Assembly (NCBI GenBank): GCA_963989245.1
Contig: OZ022342.1
Location: forward strand, 34,881,179-34,945,178
Source of the DNA: Nansenia antarctica
Taxonomy: Eukaryota > Chordata > Actinopteri > Argentiniformes > Microstomatidae
Length of the DNA: 64,000 nt
Direction of reading: 5' to 3'
The position numbers and the translations under genes were made by a program. The notes under the pieces were generated by a model. That model did not search any database. It was not told where the DNA came from and saw only the letters and a list, made by a program, of their open reading frames with translations. Shown piece by piece: positions 48,429-59,182 of this stretch (positions are counted from its first letter, which is position 1; the number at the start of each line of letters is the position of its first letter).

Positions 48429-51400
48429 TCACAAAATATTTATCTTCATCAGTTTGATTATTTCCTGCTCTGCAGTTACTGGGCTCTCAGAGGTGCTGGA
48501 TGACCTCCAGCACCTCTGATAGCCCAGTACTACTGTAACAATGTTGTCACTGGTTATGGCAGACCTGCATTTTATGCAGTGCGGGCTCGTTTCCATGCCC
48601 TGGTTCACACAGGCCTGGCAGCCAACCAGGCTGCGGCAGCACAATGCCATTGTTGACACCTGCATCAGACCTGTAACAAGTAAAACAGACAACATCTTTG
48701 TACATTCAGTCCAACTGACTACTACTGCACACTCTATCACCTGGGCCAACACCAGATAACACGTGAAGAACACCCTGTCAATATGATAGACGATGACAAT
48801 TGACTCTTGCTTATATGATAACAGCTGACTCTGCACAACTGTATACTTCAATGTTATTTAATTGCACTGCCTATATCACACATACAGACACACTGTGATT
48901 GGATGGGAAGTAGAACAAGATCAAATTGAGAGACTGCTAGACTACAGATAATAAATCACCAGTTTGGATGTGCACCTTGGACTGGAAAGACAAACTAATT
49001 AGTGCTGATCAAAGCAGTGACAAGAATTCCAATTTACGTGTACCTGCACTAGTTATTGGCAAGAATAAACTTTTGATTTCTATTTATAAGCTGGGCAGAT
49101 GTGTAGGAGTTTCAACCTTGAAGCCTATTCTAGGCCGGAATTCAAATCTCTTTATCACTTGCACTTTTTGCTTGATAGTACACCTGTTTGATGAAAATGC
49201 TCACAGACTCCACTCCCCTGCCCTGCTACAGCACCTGCCACTGCAGTTGGTTGGGATTGATCACCAGACTCCTCCCATTCACCATCAACAGTTTTTGGCT
49301 GTTCACTCTATTTTTGAGACCCTCATGACATGCACATGTGTGACTAACCGTGGCAGATGCAGCACTTGAATGCCTCTTTAAGGGCTGCTTCCTGCTGTGG
49401 GGCCAATGTATGACGCAGCCCGGCCACCTGCTGGATCCTGTCCAGCACTGCAGGTAGGCAGTCTGCCGCCAGGACCACCTCCTCGATCTTCGCAGCCACC
49501 CCATCCAGTGCAACCGCCTCCTCGTTCCTCCTGGCTGGCCTTGGTATATAATGGCCCAATGTGAATAATATTAACTACTGTATGCTTTCATCTGCATACA
49601 AAAAGTCACTTTCACCATTACAATAAAGAACACATTACAATGGTGGGTGGAGCAACCAAGTAGTATATTTTTGCTTTTTACTACTGTACAGTGTATTACT
49701 ACTTGAGTGTTCTTATATCTAGCATGTTTTTTTTAAGTACTACACCATCAAGTGGATCCCTTATACCTCTTATTTGACTAAATACTATGTTAGTATGCAA
49801 CACTCACCCCATCCTCCTCCTCTTAGCTCTGGTGAGCTCCTCATGTTTCTCTTTAGGGAGAGCAAAAATCTTTCTTGAACTCGGCCTCCAGAAGTCGATC
49901 CCTGCAAAGACATCAGATTTTAAACACATCAGTCATCGATCTGAGTGTACAATACACGTCAAATCATTAGAGGCACACTGGACAGAGTGGAATGACAATG
50001 GCTGGGTTTCCCGATAAAGAACCTTAAGGAACCCTTCTTAAGCTTCCCTTTGCATGGGAGTTATGAAGTACTTTGGAGTTAAGTGCTTCTTAACTCGTTT
50101 GGGAAACCCAGCCAATGTCTCTTCAAATCAAGCACTTAACTGGATGGATTCGCACTAATCTTAAATGATCATGAACAGTGTCTTTCATTAAGACAATGGG
50201 CTCTATATTCGTACCGGGGCTACGTCCTAAAGTTGATGCTAGATTGGATTGTCCAGAGGGATGCTGGGGGGGGGGACTGCAACACATAGCGGAGCCCCCA
50301 CCCCCACATCCCTCTGGTGGACGATCCAATCTAGCATCAACTTTAGGACTTAGCCCTTAGCCCCGGTACGAATATAGAGGCCAATGTCTTAATGACAAAT
50401 AATCATGAAAACAATGTCTTTCAGTAAGATCTGATCCTCAATGTCTTCAACCAAGTCTGCAGCATTCACTAATACATGTCATCATTCACTCTACACTACA
50501 CACCACTATGTCACTTTCTGCTGGCAATAGCAAACAAGGCTGTCTGCTCTACCTATTACAGAACTTACCTCGCGTAGCCTGACTGTCAACAATCAGGCAG
50601 CCCTGGCAGTCAGTGAGGACAATGTCCTCTGTGGTCCCCATGGCTGCCTTTGCTTTTTCGGCCACATGAGTGACCGTTGAGTCACTTGGGCTGAATGTGA
50701 TCTGGATGACATTGTTGGGATAGAGCTGTCCCCCCTCAACAACTCCAGCTATTATTTTTCTGTAGAGTTAACACACACGCACCAAGAAAGTACTTTAAGC
50801 CTAACAGCTTCATTTAAACTTTTTTCAGACAGTCTAATGTAGCTGAGTGATGGTGCAAATGTATAAGTATTGGTGGTACCATCATGATGGCCACTGAAAA
50901 TTATTCATATTAAAATTGTAACCTATTAGCAAGGCCTACCTAATTTTGTTATTAAAAGCCTTTGTTTGACTTGGACTACTGAAAAAACCTTACCGTATGT
51001 TTTGGGAGGTCTTGAGCTTGCAGTCGGAGGGCCAGTGGGAGTTAAGGTAGATGGATTTAAAAATCCAAAGCGGCCAGGGGAAGGAGAGGGAGGAGTGGAG
51101 GTAGAGGGGGGAGGGGAGGGAACAGGAGCAGGACTGAGGTGTGAGGAGGATGGTGGGACGTTGTCCCCCATTACACTGAAGGTACGTCCTGACACACCCA
51201 GGGCATAGGAGCAGAAGCGCCCTTCCTCAGGGAAAAGGGTGATCCCCGCTTCATCCACAAGGTGAATACTCTCTGATGTCACCTGTGTTTAAAAAAACAT
51301 CTTGGTGAGCTTACTAATTATTAATTGTGGGGAACATGGCGCGTTCCGACCTGCAGAGGGAGCCACAGGACGGTTGGTGAAGGGATGGGGGCGCAATTGG

Positions 51401-54400
51401 CACCGGCTGATGCCAATTGGGTCCTCATCAACGTGCCCTCTTAATGTGTTGCTTTGTTCTCCCCCGGGACCCTGAGTAGGACGCAGTGAGCGGAGAACGG
51501 AGGAAGCGAGGAGAAGCAGCGGAGAGTCGGTTGTAGAGAGACGTCGGAGAGCGCTACAGGAGAGCCGTGACCGGAAGGGTCGGGCAGGAAGCGAGCGGGG
51601 ACGTTCTCCCCTGAGCGAGGCTCAGCCAAACCGGACTCCAGACCAGCTGCACAAATAAAAACCCATTCCTTAAACCGCCAATCATATTGTCTGTCTCCCT
51701 CTGTGCCCGAACCTGTTACAGTGGCACCCGACGTGAGGCACAGAGGAGAGGCGGACCCAAACACCCAAATAACAGACAGGCGGGGGCATGGAGTCGCCCC
51801 TGGGACACGTACTCGCCCACCTGGCACAGCTGCAAGAGCAGCAGGCGGCGATGGCGCGGGCCAGCCACAACGCCCTGATGGACATGGCCCGCGCCCAGGC
51901 AGAGGACCGGGCGGACCTCCGGGCCATCATCCGCGACCGGGAGGGGTACGGGGACAACGGCGTGGCAGGCGGTGGGATGTTGAGTCCGGATGTTGCGGAT
52001 GACGGAGGGGGACGACCCGGAGGCGTACATCGAGACGTTCGAGCAGGTGGCCCGGAGACAACGGTGGCCAGAGGACGAGTGGGCCCACCAGCTCCGGCCC
52101 CTGCTGATCGGGGAGGCGCAGCTCGCGCTGGCGGGTCTCCCGGCGGCCAGCCAGGCCGACTACCCGACAGTGGTCAGGGCCATCCGGGACCGGCTCGGGC
52201 TGAGCCCGGAAGAGCACCGGCGCCGGCTCCGTGCCCTGACCCTGGAGGCCGGCGGGAGGCCGTTCCTGTACGGCCAGCAGGTGATGGACATGGCGCGGCG
52301 GTGGCTGCAGCCCGAGGAGAGATCGGCGGCGGAGGTGGTGGAGCAGGTCGCCCTGGAGAGGTTCGTGGGGGGCCTACCGGCGCGGACCGCTGCCTGGGTA
52401 GCCTACCACCGGCCCGCCAACCTCACCACCGCCATCGGGCTGGCCGAGAACCACCTGCCCTCTCCAGACGCGGGGGTGGCGGGACCCGCCGCGGTCCCGG
52501 TCCCAGCTCCCCGCCGCCAGGGAGATGCCGCTGCCGGTGTTTCCTCCGGTGGGAGATTTCCCCCTCGAACAGTCTCGTGACGCTACCCTACGCTCAGCCT
52601 ATGACCAGGTGATGGTGATTGATGGTGCACGGGTACGGCCAGACGCGGCGCTCGCTCCCCCATACTTTACGTTGGTTAGGGACAGACTATATAGAGTGAG
52701 TCGTGACACTCGCAGGGAAGAGGACGTCACCCAGTTGCTGGTTCCCCGCTATAATCGATATTCCAGGCGGCACATTATAACCCCATGGCGGGCCACCTAG
52801 GATATGATAAAACACTTCGCATAATGGACCGATTCTACTGGCCGGGGATACGGGCGGAGGTGCGCCGGTGGTGCGCCTCCTGCCGCGAATGCCAGCTAGC
52901 CAACCCCCCGGCCGTCCCGCGGGCGCCGTTATACCCTCTCCCCCTGGTTGAGGCCCCGTTTGACCGTATTGGAATGGACATTATCGGCCCATTAGAGCGA
53001 TGTGCACAAGGCTATCCGTTTGTGTTAGTTTTGATAGATTACGCAACCCGATACCCCGAGGCAATTCCCCTGCGCTCCATCTCCGCGAAGAGTGTGGCGC
53101 AGGCGTTGTTTCAGGTCATCTCCCGGGTGGGGATCCCGAAAGAGATCCTCACTGACCAAGGTACCAATTTTATGTCACGCACCCTCAAAGAGCTGTACGG
53201 ATTATTGAATATTAAAGCGGTCCGGACGAGCGTGTACCACCCGGCCAGCGATGGTCTGTGCGAGCGGTTCAACCGGACGCTAAAATCAATGATCCGTAAG
53301 TTCGTTCACGAGGATAGTCAAAATTGGCACCAATGGCTAGCCCCCCCTGTTATTCACGGTGCGGGAAGTCCCCCAGGCTTCCACTGGGTTTTCCCCATTC
53401 GAGCTCTTATATGGGCGCAAGCCTCGCGGCGTCCTGGACCTCATTAAAGAAAGCTGGGAGTAGGGGTCCAGCGACAGTAAAAATGAGATTCAATACGTCC
53501 TGGACCTGCGTGCAAAGCTCCACACGTTAGGGGTTATATCACGGGAGCATTTGCACCAGGCCCAGGAACGACAGAAGCGCCTGTATGACAGGGGGTCTAA
53601 GCTGCGCATCTTCGCACCGGGAGACAGGGTCCTTGTACTACTGCCCACTTCCAGCTCTAAATTACTCGCCAAGTGGCAAGGGCCGTTCGCGGTCACACGG
53701 CGGGTGGGGGAGGTGGACTATGAGGTGGTGCGTTCGGATCGGGGGGATAGCACGCAGATATATCACGTAAATCTCCTTAAAAAATGGACCGAGGTGATCC
53801 CTGTCGCGCTGGCTACGCTACTTCCCGAGAGGGATGAGTTCGGGCCGGAGGTCCCAAAGTCTAAAATTAGTACCCCAGCGAGCGGACGTGGCCGAGTTGC
53901 AACAGAGGTTCGCTGACGTGTTTTCCCCCCTACCCGGGCGCACCACGCTGATAGAACACCACATAGAGACGCCACCGGGCGTTACGGTGCGTACACGGCC
54001 GTATAGGCTGCCGGCTCACAAACGCGACGTGGTGAGCCGGGAATTAGAGGCAATGCTGGAAATGGGCGTGGTAGAAGAGTCCCACAGTGATTGGTGCAGC
54101 CCTATCGTGCTGGTGACCAAGCGAGATGGGGCTGTACGGTTCTGTGTGGACTACCGACGGGTGAACGCGGTGTCTAAATTTGATGCCTATCCAATGCCCA
54201 GGGTCGACGAGCTCTTGGACCGGCTTGGCGTGGCTAAATTCTATACGACCCTGGACTGTACGAAGGGATACTGGCAGATTCCGCTGTCGCCAGGGTCCCG
54301 CGAGAAAACGGCGTTCTCCACCCCGCGCGGTCTATACCAGTTCACCGCGCTGCCGTTCGGGTTGTTCGGGGCCCCGGCTACGTTCCAGCGGCTCATGGAT

Positions 54401-56225
54401 CATATCCTACGGCCGCACTCTGCATATGCAGCGGCCTACCTCGACGACATCGTGATTTACAGCGATACGTGGCCGCAGCATATGCAGCGGGTAGCGGCCG
54501 TGCTGCAGTCGCTGGGGCGGGCGGGGCTCACGGCCAACCCAGCGAAGTGCGTGATCGGGCAGGGGGAGATCCGCTTTCTGGGGTACGTCCTGGGCGGTAG
54601 GGAGGTGCGACCGCAGATGGATAAGACCGCTGCGGTCGCCGCCGCCCCGCGGCCCGGGACCCGGAAGGAAGTGAGGCGGTTCCTGGGACTGGCGGGCTAT
54701 TACCGGCAGTTCGTGCCGGGGTTTTCGGAGCTGGCCAGCCCCCTGACCGACCTCACCCGGAAGGGTGCCCCAGACCCGGTCCAGTGGTCGGAGCCGTGCC
54801 AGGTGGCGTTTGAAGGTATTAAAGCGGCTCTCTGTGGTAAAACTGTCCTGTATGCTCCGGATTTTAACATCCCTTTTTCCCTGCAGACGGACGCATCGGA
54901 TAGGGGGCTGGGAGCGGTGCTGACCCAGCAGGTGGAGGGAGCCGACCGTCCGGTGCTGTACCTGAGCCGCAAGTTATCGGAGCGAGAGGGCAGGTACAGC
55001 ACGGTGGAGAAGGAGTGCCTGGCCATCCGGTGGCCTACCTGCTGGGGCGCGCGTTCACCCTCTACTCTGACCATGCTCCCCTCCAGTGGTTCCACCGTAT
55101 GAAGGACTCTAACGCGAGGATCACACGCTGGTACCTCGCGCTGCAGCCCTTCAATTTTACGGTGGTGCATAGGCCGGGGGCGCAGATGGTCGTGGCCGAC
55201 TTCCTCTCCCGTGATGGGGGGGGGGGGAGTAGGCTGGCGGCCGGGCGCGCCCGGCCTTGATCTGGTGGTGGGGGTGTGTTCCGACCTGCAGAGGGAGCCA
55301 CAGGACGGTTGGTGAAGGGATGGGGGCGCAATTGGCACCAGCTGATGCCAATTGGGTCCTCATCAATGTGCCCTCTTAATGTGTTGCTCTGTTCTCCCCC
55401 GGGACCCTGAGTAGGGAGCAGTGAGCGGAGAACGGAGGAAGCGAGGAGAAGCAGCGGAGAGTCGGTTGTAGAGAGACGTCGGAGAGCGCTACAGGAGAGC
55501 CGCGACCGGAAGGGTCGGGCAGGAAGCGAGCGGGGACGTTCTCCCCTGAGCGAGGCTCAGCCAAACCGGACTCCAGACCAGCTGCACAAATAAAAACCCA
55601 TTCCTTAAACCGCCGAATCATGATGTCTGTCTTCCTCTGTGCCCGAACCTGTTACATTAATAATCACCCATCCAACCACTAAATGTAAAATTGCATTCTT
55701 ATTGGCGATCATACAACAACAGTTAAAGCACACACTTCTTTGTAGCTTTTCCCACAATGGGACACCGACAGCCCAGCCATGTCTGGGAAAAATCATCCTC
55801 CCTCCACCTCCAGTGTGGAGCCTACACGTGTCTCGTCCAGCGCACACACACTGGAGGTGGCATCCCATGACTTTTCAGAGACCGTCTATGATATGGATGC
55901 ATTTATTTCGATTGTTTAGATTATTGGTTAAAGTATACTTGGGTTATTGGTGCTAGCGATAAGTAGGGTATGCAGTACCACGCGCCACGAGAAGCTAATA
56001 CCACGAGCCGATATGGGCTCTACATATATAGGGCAATATGAAGTGAGCTAGGCCTATCATCTGTAACATTTTAGCATCTGGCCTGTAGCTCTAGCATTAA
56101 TAATCTGCCAAATGTAGGACTACAGTACAAACCTTGAATAGGAATGCAAGGTTCCTGATGGTGCAGTCAACATCATTTAATTTATTAGTCTGGCCACCCT
56201 TCACAAAAACGTAGCTGTCTGACAT
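48429..56225 (-). CDS. Transposon-borne gene with C-terminal RING-like Cys finger
   Basis: Candidate exons, minus strand: 56,133-56,225 (MSDSYVFVKGGQTNK); 50,994-51,282 (SESIHLVDEAGITLF, then a Ser/Pro-rich linker); about 50,569-50,748 (GGQLYPNNVIQITF); 49,808-49,901 (GIDFWRPSSRKIF, then basic RAKRRR); about 49,349-49,560 (helical EEVVLAADCLPAVLDRI); and 48,429-48,670. Most have GT/AG junctions, and phases agree for exons 1-2, 3-4 and 5-6. The 4-5 junction and the exon 3 acceptor are unresolved. The last two exons form a cysteine cluster: CCIC...CC-x4-GC-x2-C-x10-C-x2-C, a RING-like zinc-binding pattern that suggests a ubiquitin-ligase or DNA/chromatin accessory role (inference). Intron 1 contains the Ty3/gypsy element. 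It starts 470 bp from the transposase gene, in divergent orientation. Confidence 0.7.
48478..48536. repeat. Short palindrome in the last RING-gene exon
   Basis: CTGGGCTCTCAGAGGTGCTGG is followed after 4 nt by its near-exact reverse complement. The right arm has only one half, so the left arm gained an inverted duplication here. It changes the C-terminal reading frame. Confidence 0.85.
50004..50115. mobile_element. Tiny MITE with GGCTGGGTTTCCC ends
   Basis: GGCTGGGTTTCCCGAT and GTTTGGGAAACCCAGCC form inverted ends about 110 bp apart, flanked by AATG on both sides. It lies in an intron of the RING-like gene. Confidence 0.6.
50193..50390. mobile_element. Foldback repeat (hairpin MITE)
   Basis: Arms of about 90 bp are near-perfect reverse complements, from AAGACAATGGGCTCTATATT through GTACCGGGGCTA to CATCAACTTTAGGAC. 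The loop holds a G10 run. It would fold into one long hairpin. Confidence 0.85.
51326..51720 (+). repeat. GMR1-like 5' LTR
   Basis: 395 bp, starting TGTGGGGAACATGG and ending GAACCTGTTACA. It contains an AATAAAAACCC polyadenylation-like site near 51,655. The primer site TGGCACCCGACGTG begins at 51,722. Confidence 0.9.
51788..52580 (+). pseudogene. gag: GMR1-like Gag
   Basis: First frame (from 51,788) gives a coiled-coil-like N-terminus (LAQLQEQQAAMARASHNALM). A frame change near 51,980 leads into a capsid-like segment from 51,990 (DPEAYIETFEQVARRQRWP and WAHQLRPLLIGEAQLAL), a SCAN-like fold. The product ends without a zinc knuckle, suggesting that a deletion removed the nucleocapsid and protease. 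Confidence 0.8.
52600..53916 (+). pseudogene. GMR1-like integrase
   Basis: N-terminal linker and zinc domain (52,600-52,900; His in HLGYDKT, then C-x2-C in CASCREC) with a one-base frame change near 52,765. Catalytic core: IGMDIIGP, LTDQGTNF and SDGLCERFNRT. After a stop at 53,447 the C-terminal GPY/F domain resumes at about 53,551 (LAKWQGPFAVTRR). It ends just before the RT region. Confidence 0.88.
53834..55260 (+). pseudogene. pol: GMR1-like reverse transcriptase and RNase H
   Basis: RT motifs: VDYRRVNAVSKFDAYPMPRV, TTLDCTKGYWQIPL, LPFGLFGAPATFQRLM and YLDD at 54,437-54,448. RNase H begins SLQTDASDRGLGAVL. The frame breaks near 55,030 after KECLAIRW; the remainder (LYSDHAPLQWFHR, VADFLSRD) is in a second frame to 55,260. 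RT itself is open from 53,889 to about 55,030. It directly follows integrase. Confidence 0.9.
55275..55656 (+). repeat. GMR1-like 3' LTR
   Basis: 382 bp, very similar to the 5' LTR except for a different first ~15 bp. A polypurine-like GGTGGTGGGGG precedes it. Confidence 0.9.
55662..56132. other. Remainder of RING-gene intron 1
   Basis: Transposon interior between the gypsy insert and the first RING-gene exon. No coding frame; a short CTCCACCTCCAGTGTGGAGC inverted motif near 55,803. Confidence 0.5.
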
Positions 56226-56697
56226 GGTGACTGGAGAGAATGGAACACATGGTCCAGCTGTTTTTATAAGGTCCCGGCTTGAGTGATCTCGAGAGATCTC
56301 TGTCCAAGATGCCAATTGGCTACCCAACTTTTTTTTTATTTTACCACCCAAAACTTTGATAGGTTACTGTTATACGGTACCTCCATGGGTTACAGTGAAA
56401 CACCAGTAGGCCAACTTATTATCTAATCTCTTTATATTGCTATGGGTAATTAAATAAATAAATGACCAACAACGAGTGTCACGAGTATGTAGACTACTGC
56501 CCCCACCCTATTGTTATTTGTATTGTATGATATACTGTTACTTGTTGTATTCTGATACAGGAAATGTAAGAAATATATATTTTTAAAAAATAAAAAAAAT
56601 AAAAATACTGCCCCCACTCCCCGAACAACAGGACAGCTGTTGTGCTAGGCTACTACTGCAGCAGCATTAGATAGCAAACTTGCTTCCTACTTCAACA
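56226..56697. promoter_or_regulatory. Shared divergent intergenic region of the two transposon genes
   Basis: About 470 bp between the two presumed start codons, which point away from each other. AT-rich; no firm TATA or CpG signal is assigned. Inferred to hold a bidirectional promoter. Confidence 0.45.
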
Positions 56698-59130
56698 ATG
56701 TCGAATTTGACGCCCTTTGCTGACATTATTTCAAAGATGTTTGAAAGTGGTTATTCAGAGTCTGATATTTCGCGACATCTACAAGTAGAGTGCGGTGTAG
56801 AGAAAGGTTCCAGCCGAACCAATATTTTGCGCTTCTGTGCCGAACTCGGCCTGAAAAGAAAGGCGCCAGTGAGAAAGGCGCTCAACGCCGGGGGCAGCGA
56901 CGGCAGCGACTGGGATGCACGCAACTTTTTTTGTTGACGGGGGGGGGGGGGGGGATTGCGTGAGAAATTGGATGTGTGGTGTGTGTGCGTGTGTAAACAG
57001 GCAAATGCGTGTGTCAGCTCTGTGTCATTGTTGTAGAACTATTATACTTTTTGATAAATTTAGACAATTCTGTCAAAACTGATCAATGAGGCCATTCCCA
57101 ATCAATGTTTGTCGCCACTCCATCATTCACCCAGCATGAGTCCATTTTATACCACTCGCCCATCCACCCATCCAACTGCAACTTACTGTTTTCCCCCCAA
57201 TATAAACATCCATCTTTTGCTTATTTTTAGATTTACATTTGCCCTCACCCCTTTCAGATGAGTAGGCTAGATGGAACAGTTTAGACCGATTATCCGGCCA
57301 AAATGTGCCTTCAATTTACACCTTTATTACCCCAATTTAAATACAAGCCTTTTTGCTCCACATTCTACAGACAGGTCCAACATATGGCAGAAAAATTATG
57401 AAGGGGTACCTGTCTTCAAAAGGAGTAAATGCTGCAGAGTGCCGCGTCGGAAAGGTGTTGAGAGATACCCATCAACCATACAACGAAGCACGTCGTCTAG
57501 TAAGTAGGCTATGTACACTAAATAAGTAGATTAATCAATTATACGTATATCATTACTAACATTTTGCTTGTTCTACAGGGTGCCCGTAATTTGAATCCCC
57601 AGCTGTATCATGCGGAATACACTGGCCATAAACTGCACTTAGACCAGAACGAAAAGTTGGTGATGTTTGGTGTGACACATGTTTTGGCAGTGGATGGCTA
57701 TAGCTCCAAGATTGTTGGCCATGCAACCATGCCTGTCAAAAACAATCTTATCATCTATGAAGATGTTTACAGGTAAACACCTACATTTCTGTATAGTAGG
57801 CTACTAAAATGCATTTTATTTTAGGCAAAAACAAAAAATGTAAAAATGAAACAGAAATACAGTATAGTGCTGTGTTTGGTGTTATGTAATCCTTTATACA
57901 TGCAACTCTAGCGATTCATGGTGTTTTACAGGCAGGCTGTTGTCACTGAGGGAATGTGGGACACCGTAAGAGTAGACCATGGCAAAGAGTTCTACTTAAC
58001 CTTGTATATGCAAGAAAAGCTATGCCAACACCGCCACAACACCGAAAGGCCACCATACCGCCAAACCCAGTCCACAAAAGTATGTTTATTTTCATGTTCC
58101 ACACATACTTTTCTGATTTCTCTTGTATTTGGTATACTTGTTTCATCAAACAAGTACATGTACAGTATAGATCTTCCTAGACATATAGAATACTTTATCC
58201 CCTGGCTGTGCCCAGTCCATAGTCTATCAACAAGTATACTTGTTTCATCAACAAGTATATCATCAATAAGTATACCGTGATTCATAATCCTTGTTGTTTT
58301 AAGTATACCATATGTGATATACTGTAAAGCAGTTCTTAAACCTTTTTGCTTACTTTGTTTTGTCCAATTAATTTATTTTTTTCTTTTGAATTGAATTGTG
58401 TAAAAATATGAAATGTATGTGAAACAATGTTTTCTTTCAGAATCACACAGTAGAAAGGATGTGGCCAGAGGTCAACAACCGGGTTAATTACCCATTGAAA
58501 CAGGCTCTGGTCCACATGGTGAATGAGGACATCATTGACATGGACGATTCTCTGGTCCAATACTGCATCTCGAACCTCACCTGTCGAGTCAGCAAAATAG
58601 GCCTGGATAGAGTTGTCCAGTCATGGAATGAGCATCCAATTTCAGGTGCATTATATTCACACATCACATCAGCATGAGTAACATGTACAGTATAGATCTT
58701 CCTAGACATCTATAGAATACTGTATCCCCTAGTTGTGCCCAGTCCATAGTCTATGGAAAAATGAATAGAGTGAATGTTTGGAATGCGATATTATCCTAAT
58801 CAGTACATACGGTATTGCTCTGCAGGCAAGGGTGTTCCAAATCAGTTGGCAGAAGGAGGATGCCAGAAAAGGATCAATCCTGACCTGCTGCCAAATGGAG
58901 AAGGTGCTGCCCAGATGTACCAGCAAGATGTGGGCTCAATACTGAAGCGAGCATCAGTGTTTGGGGCAGAGCCTTTCTCCACAGACGACCAGAGACTGCA
59001 TGCTGAGGAAGAATTCAGAGAACAGTTTCCCGACATCTCTCTGCTTTTTAACCATACTGTTAATGGAGATTATGCTCCATTTCAGGAGGCTGTACTTAAG
59101 CTTATAAGTAGTACAAGGAGATGGGCTTGA
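56698..59130 (+). CDS. DDE integrase-like transposase, six exons, about 383 aa
   Basis: Exons 56,698-56,868; 57,371-57,499; 57,579-57,772; 57,932-58,079; 58,441-58,645; 58,826-59,130. All junctions have GT/AG and compatible phases, with no stops. Exon 1 is a helix-turn-helix-like N-terminus (ISKMFESGYSESDISRHL). Exon 2 resembles the second HTH of IS3-type transposases (TYGRKIMKGYL, AECRVGKVLRDTH). The core has Asp122 (LHLDQNE, 57,642), Asp180 (VDHGKEF, 57,975) and Glu219 (NHTVERMW, 58,453), a D-57-D-38-E spacing close to IS3 and retroviral integrases. A VDGYSSKIVG strand corresponds to the integrase VDRFSK segment. The C-terminal ~170 residues are specific to this family. The exon 1-2 join is the least certain; a small exon could be missing. 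The frame appears intact. Confidence 0.82.
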
Positions 59131-59182
59131 AGGGGGAGTGTGTGTGTTTGTGTGTGTGCATGCACAAAACATGACCATGAAA

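Larger units (their letters stand above)
46554..48630 (+). repeat. Left inverted arm
   Basis: Reverse complement of the right arm over about 2.1 kb, with near-identity over most of its length (for example 47,664-47,873 against 60,484-60,693 translate identically). It has an extra ~90 bp near 46,615-46,700 that partly repeats the terminal CGATATTCCTTTTGAAA motif, and a longer (AC)n tract (47,529-47,573). It includes most of the last RING-gene exon. Confidence 0.92.
51326..55656 (+). mobile_element. Ty3/gypsy retrotransposon with integrase before RT (GMR1-like)
   Basis: Two LTRs (51,326-51,720 and 55,275-55,656) and a TTAAT duplication (51,321-51,325 and 55,657-55,661). Internal order is gag (51,788-52,580), integrase (52,600-53,916), then RT and RNase H (53,834-55,260), the reverse of normal Ty3/gypsy. 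This order is known for the GMR1 group of deuterostome gypsy elements. The protease and Gag zinc knuckle are not found, and the copy carries frameshifts. Confidence 0.9.

Noticed and set aside
49226..49513. Trp/Arg-rich minus-strand frame
   Set aside because: Shadow frame of the helical RING-gene exon at 49,349-49,560, which has far more protein-like composition.
51990..52580. Independent gene
   Set aside because: It is the second-frame part of the GMR1-like Gag, not a separate gene.
57271..57507. 78-codon frame starting MEQFRPII
   Set aside because: It overlaps transposase exon 2 in the wrong frame; the spliced frame starting at 57,371 matches integrase-type sequence and has proper splice sites.
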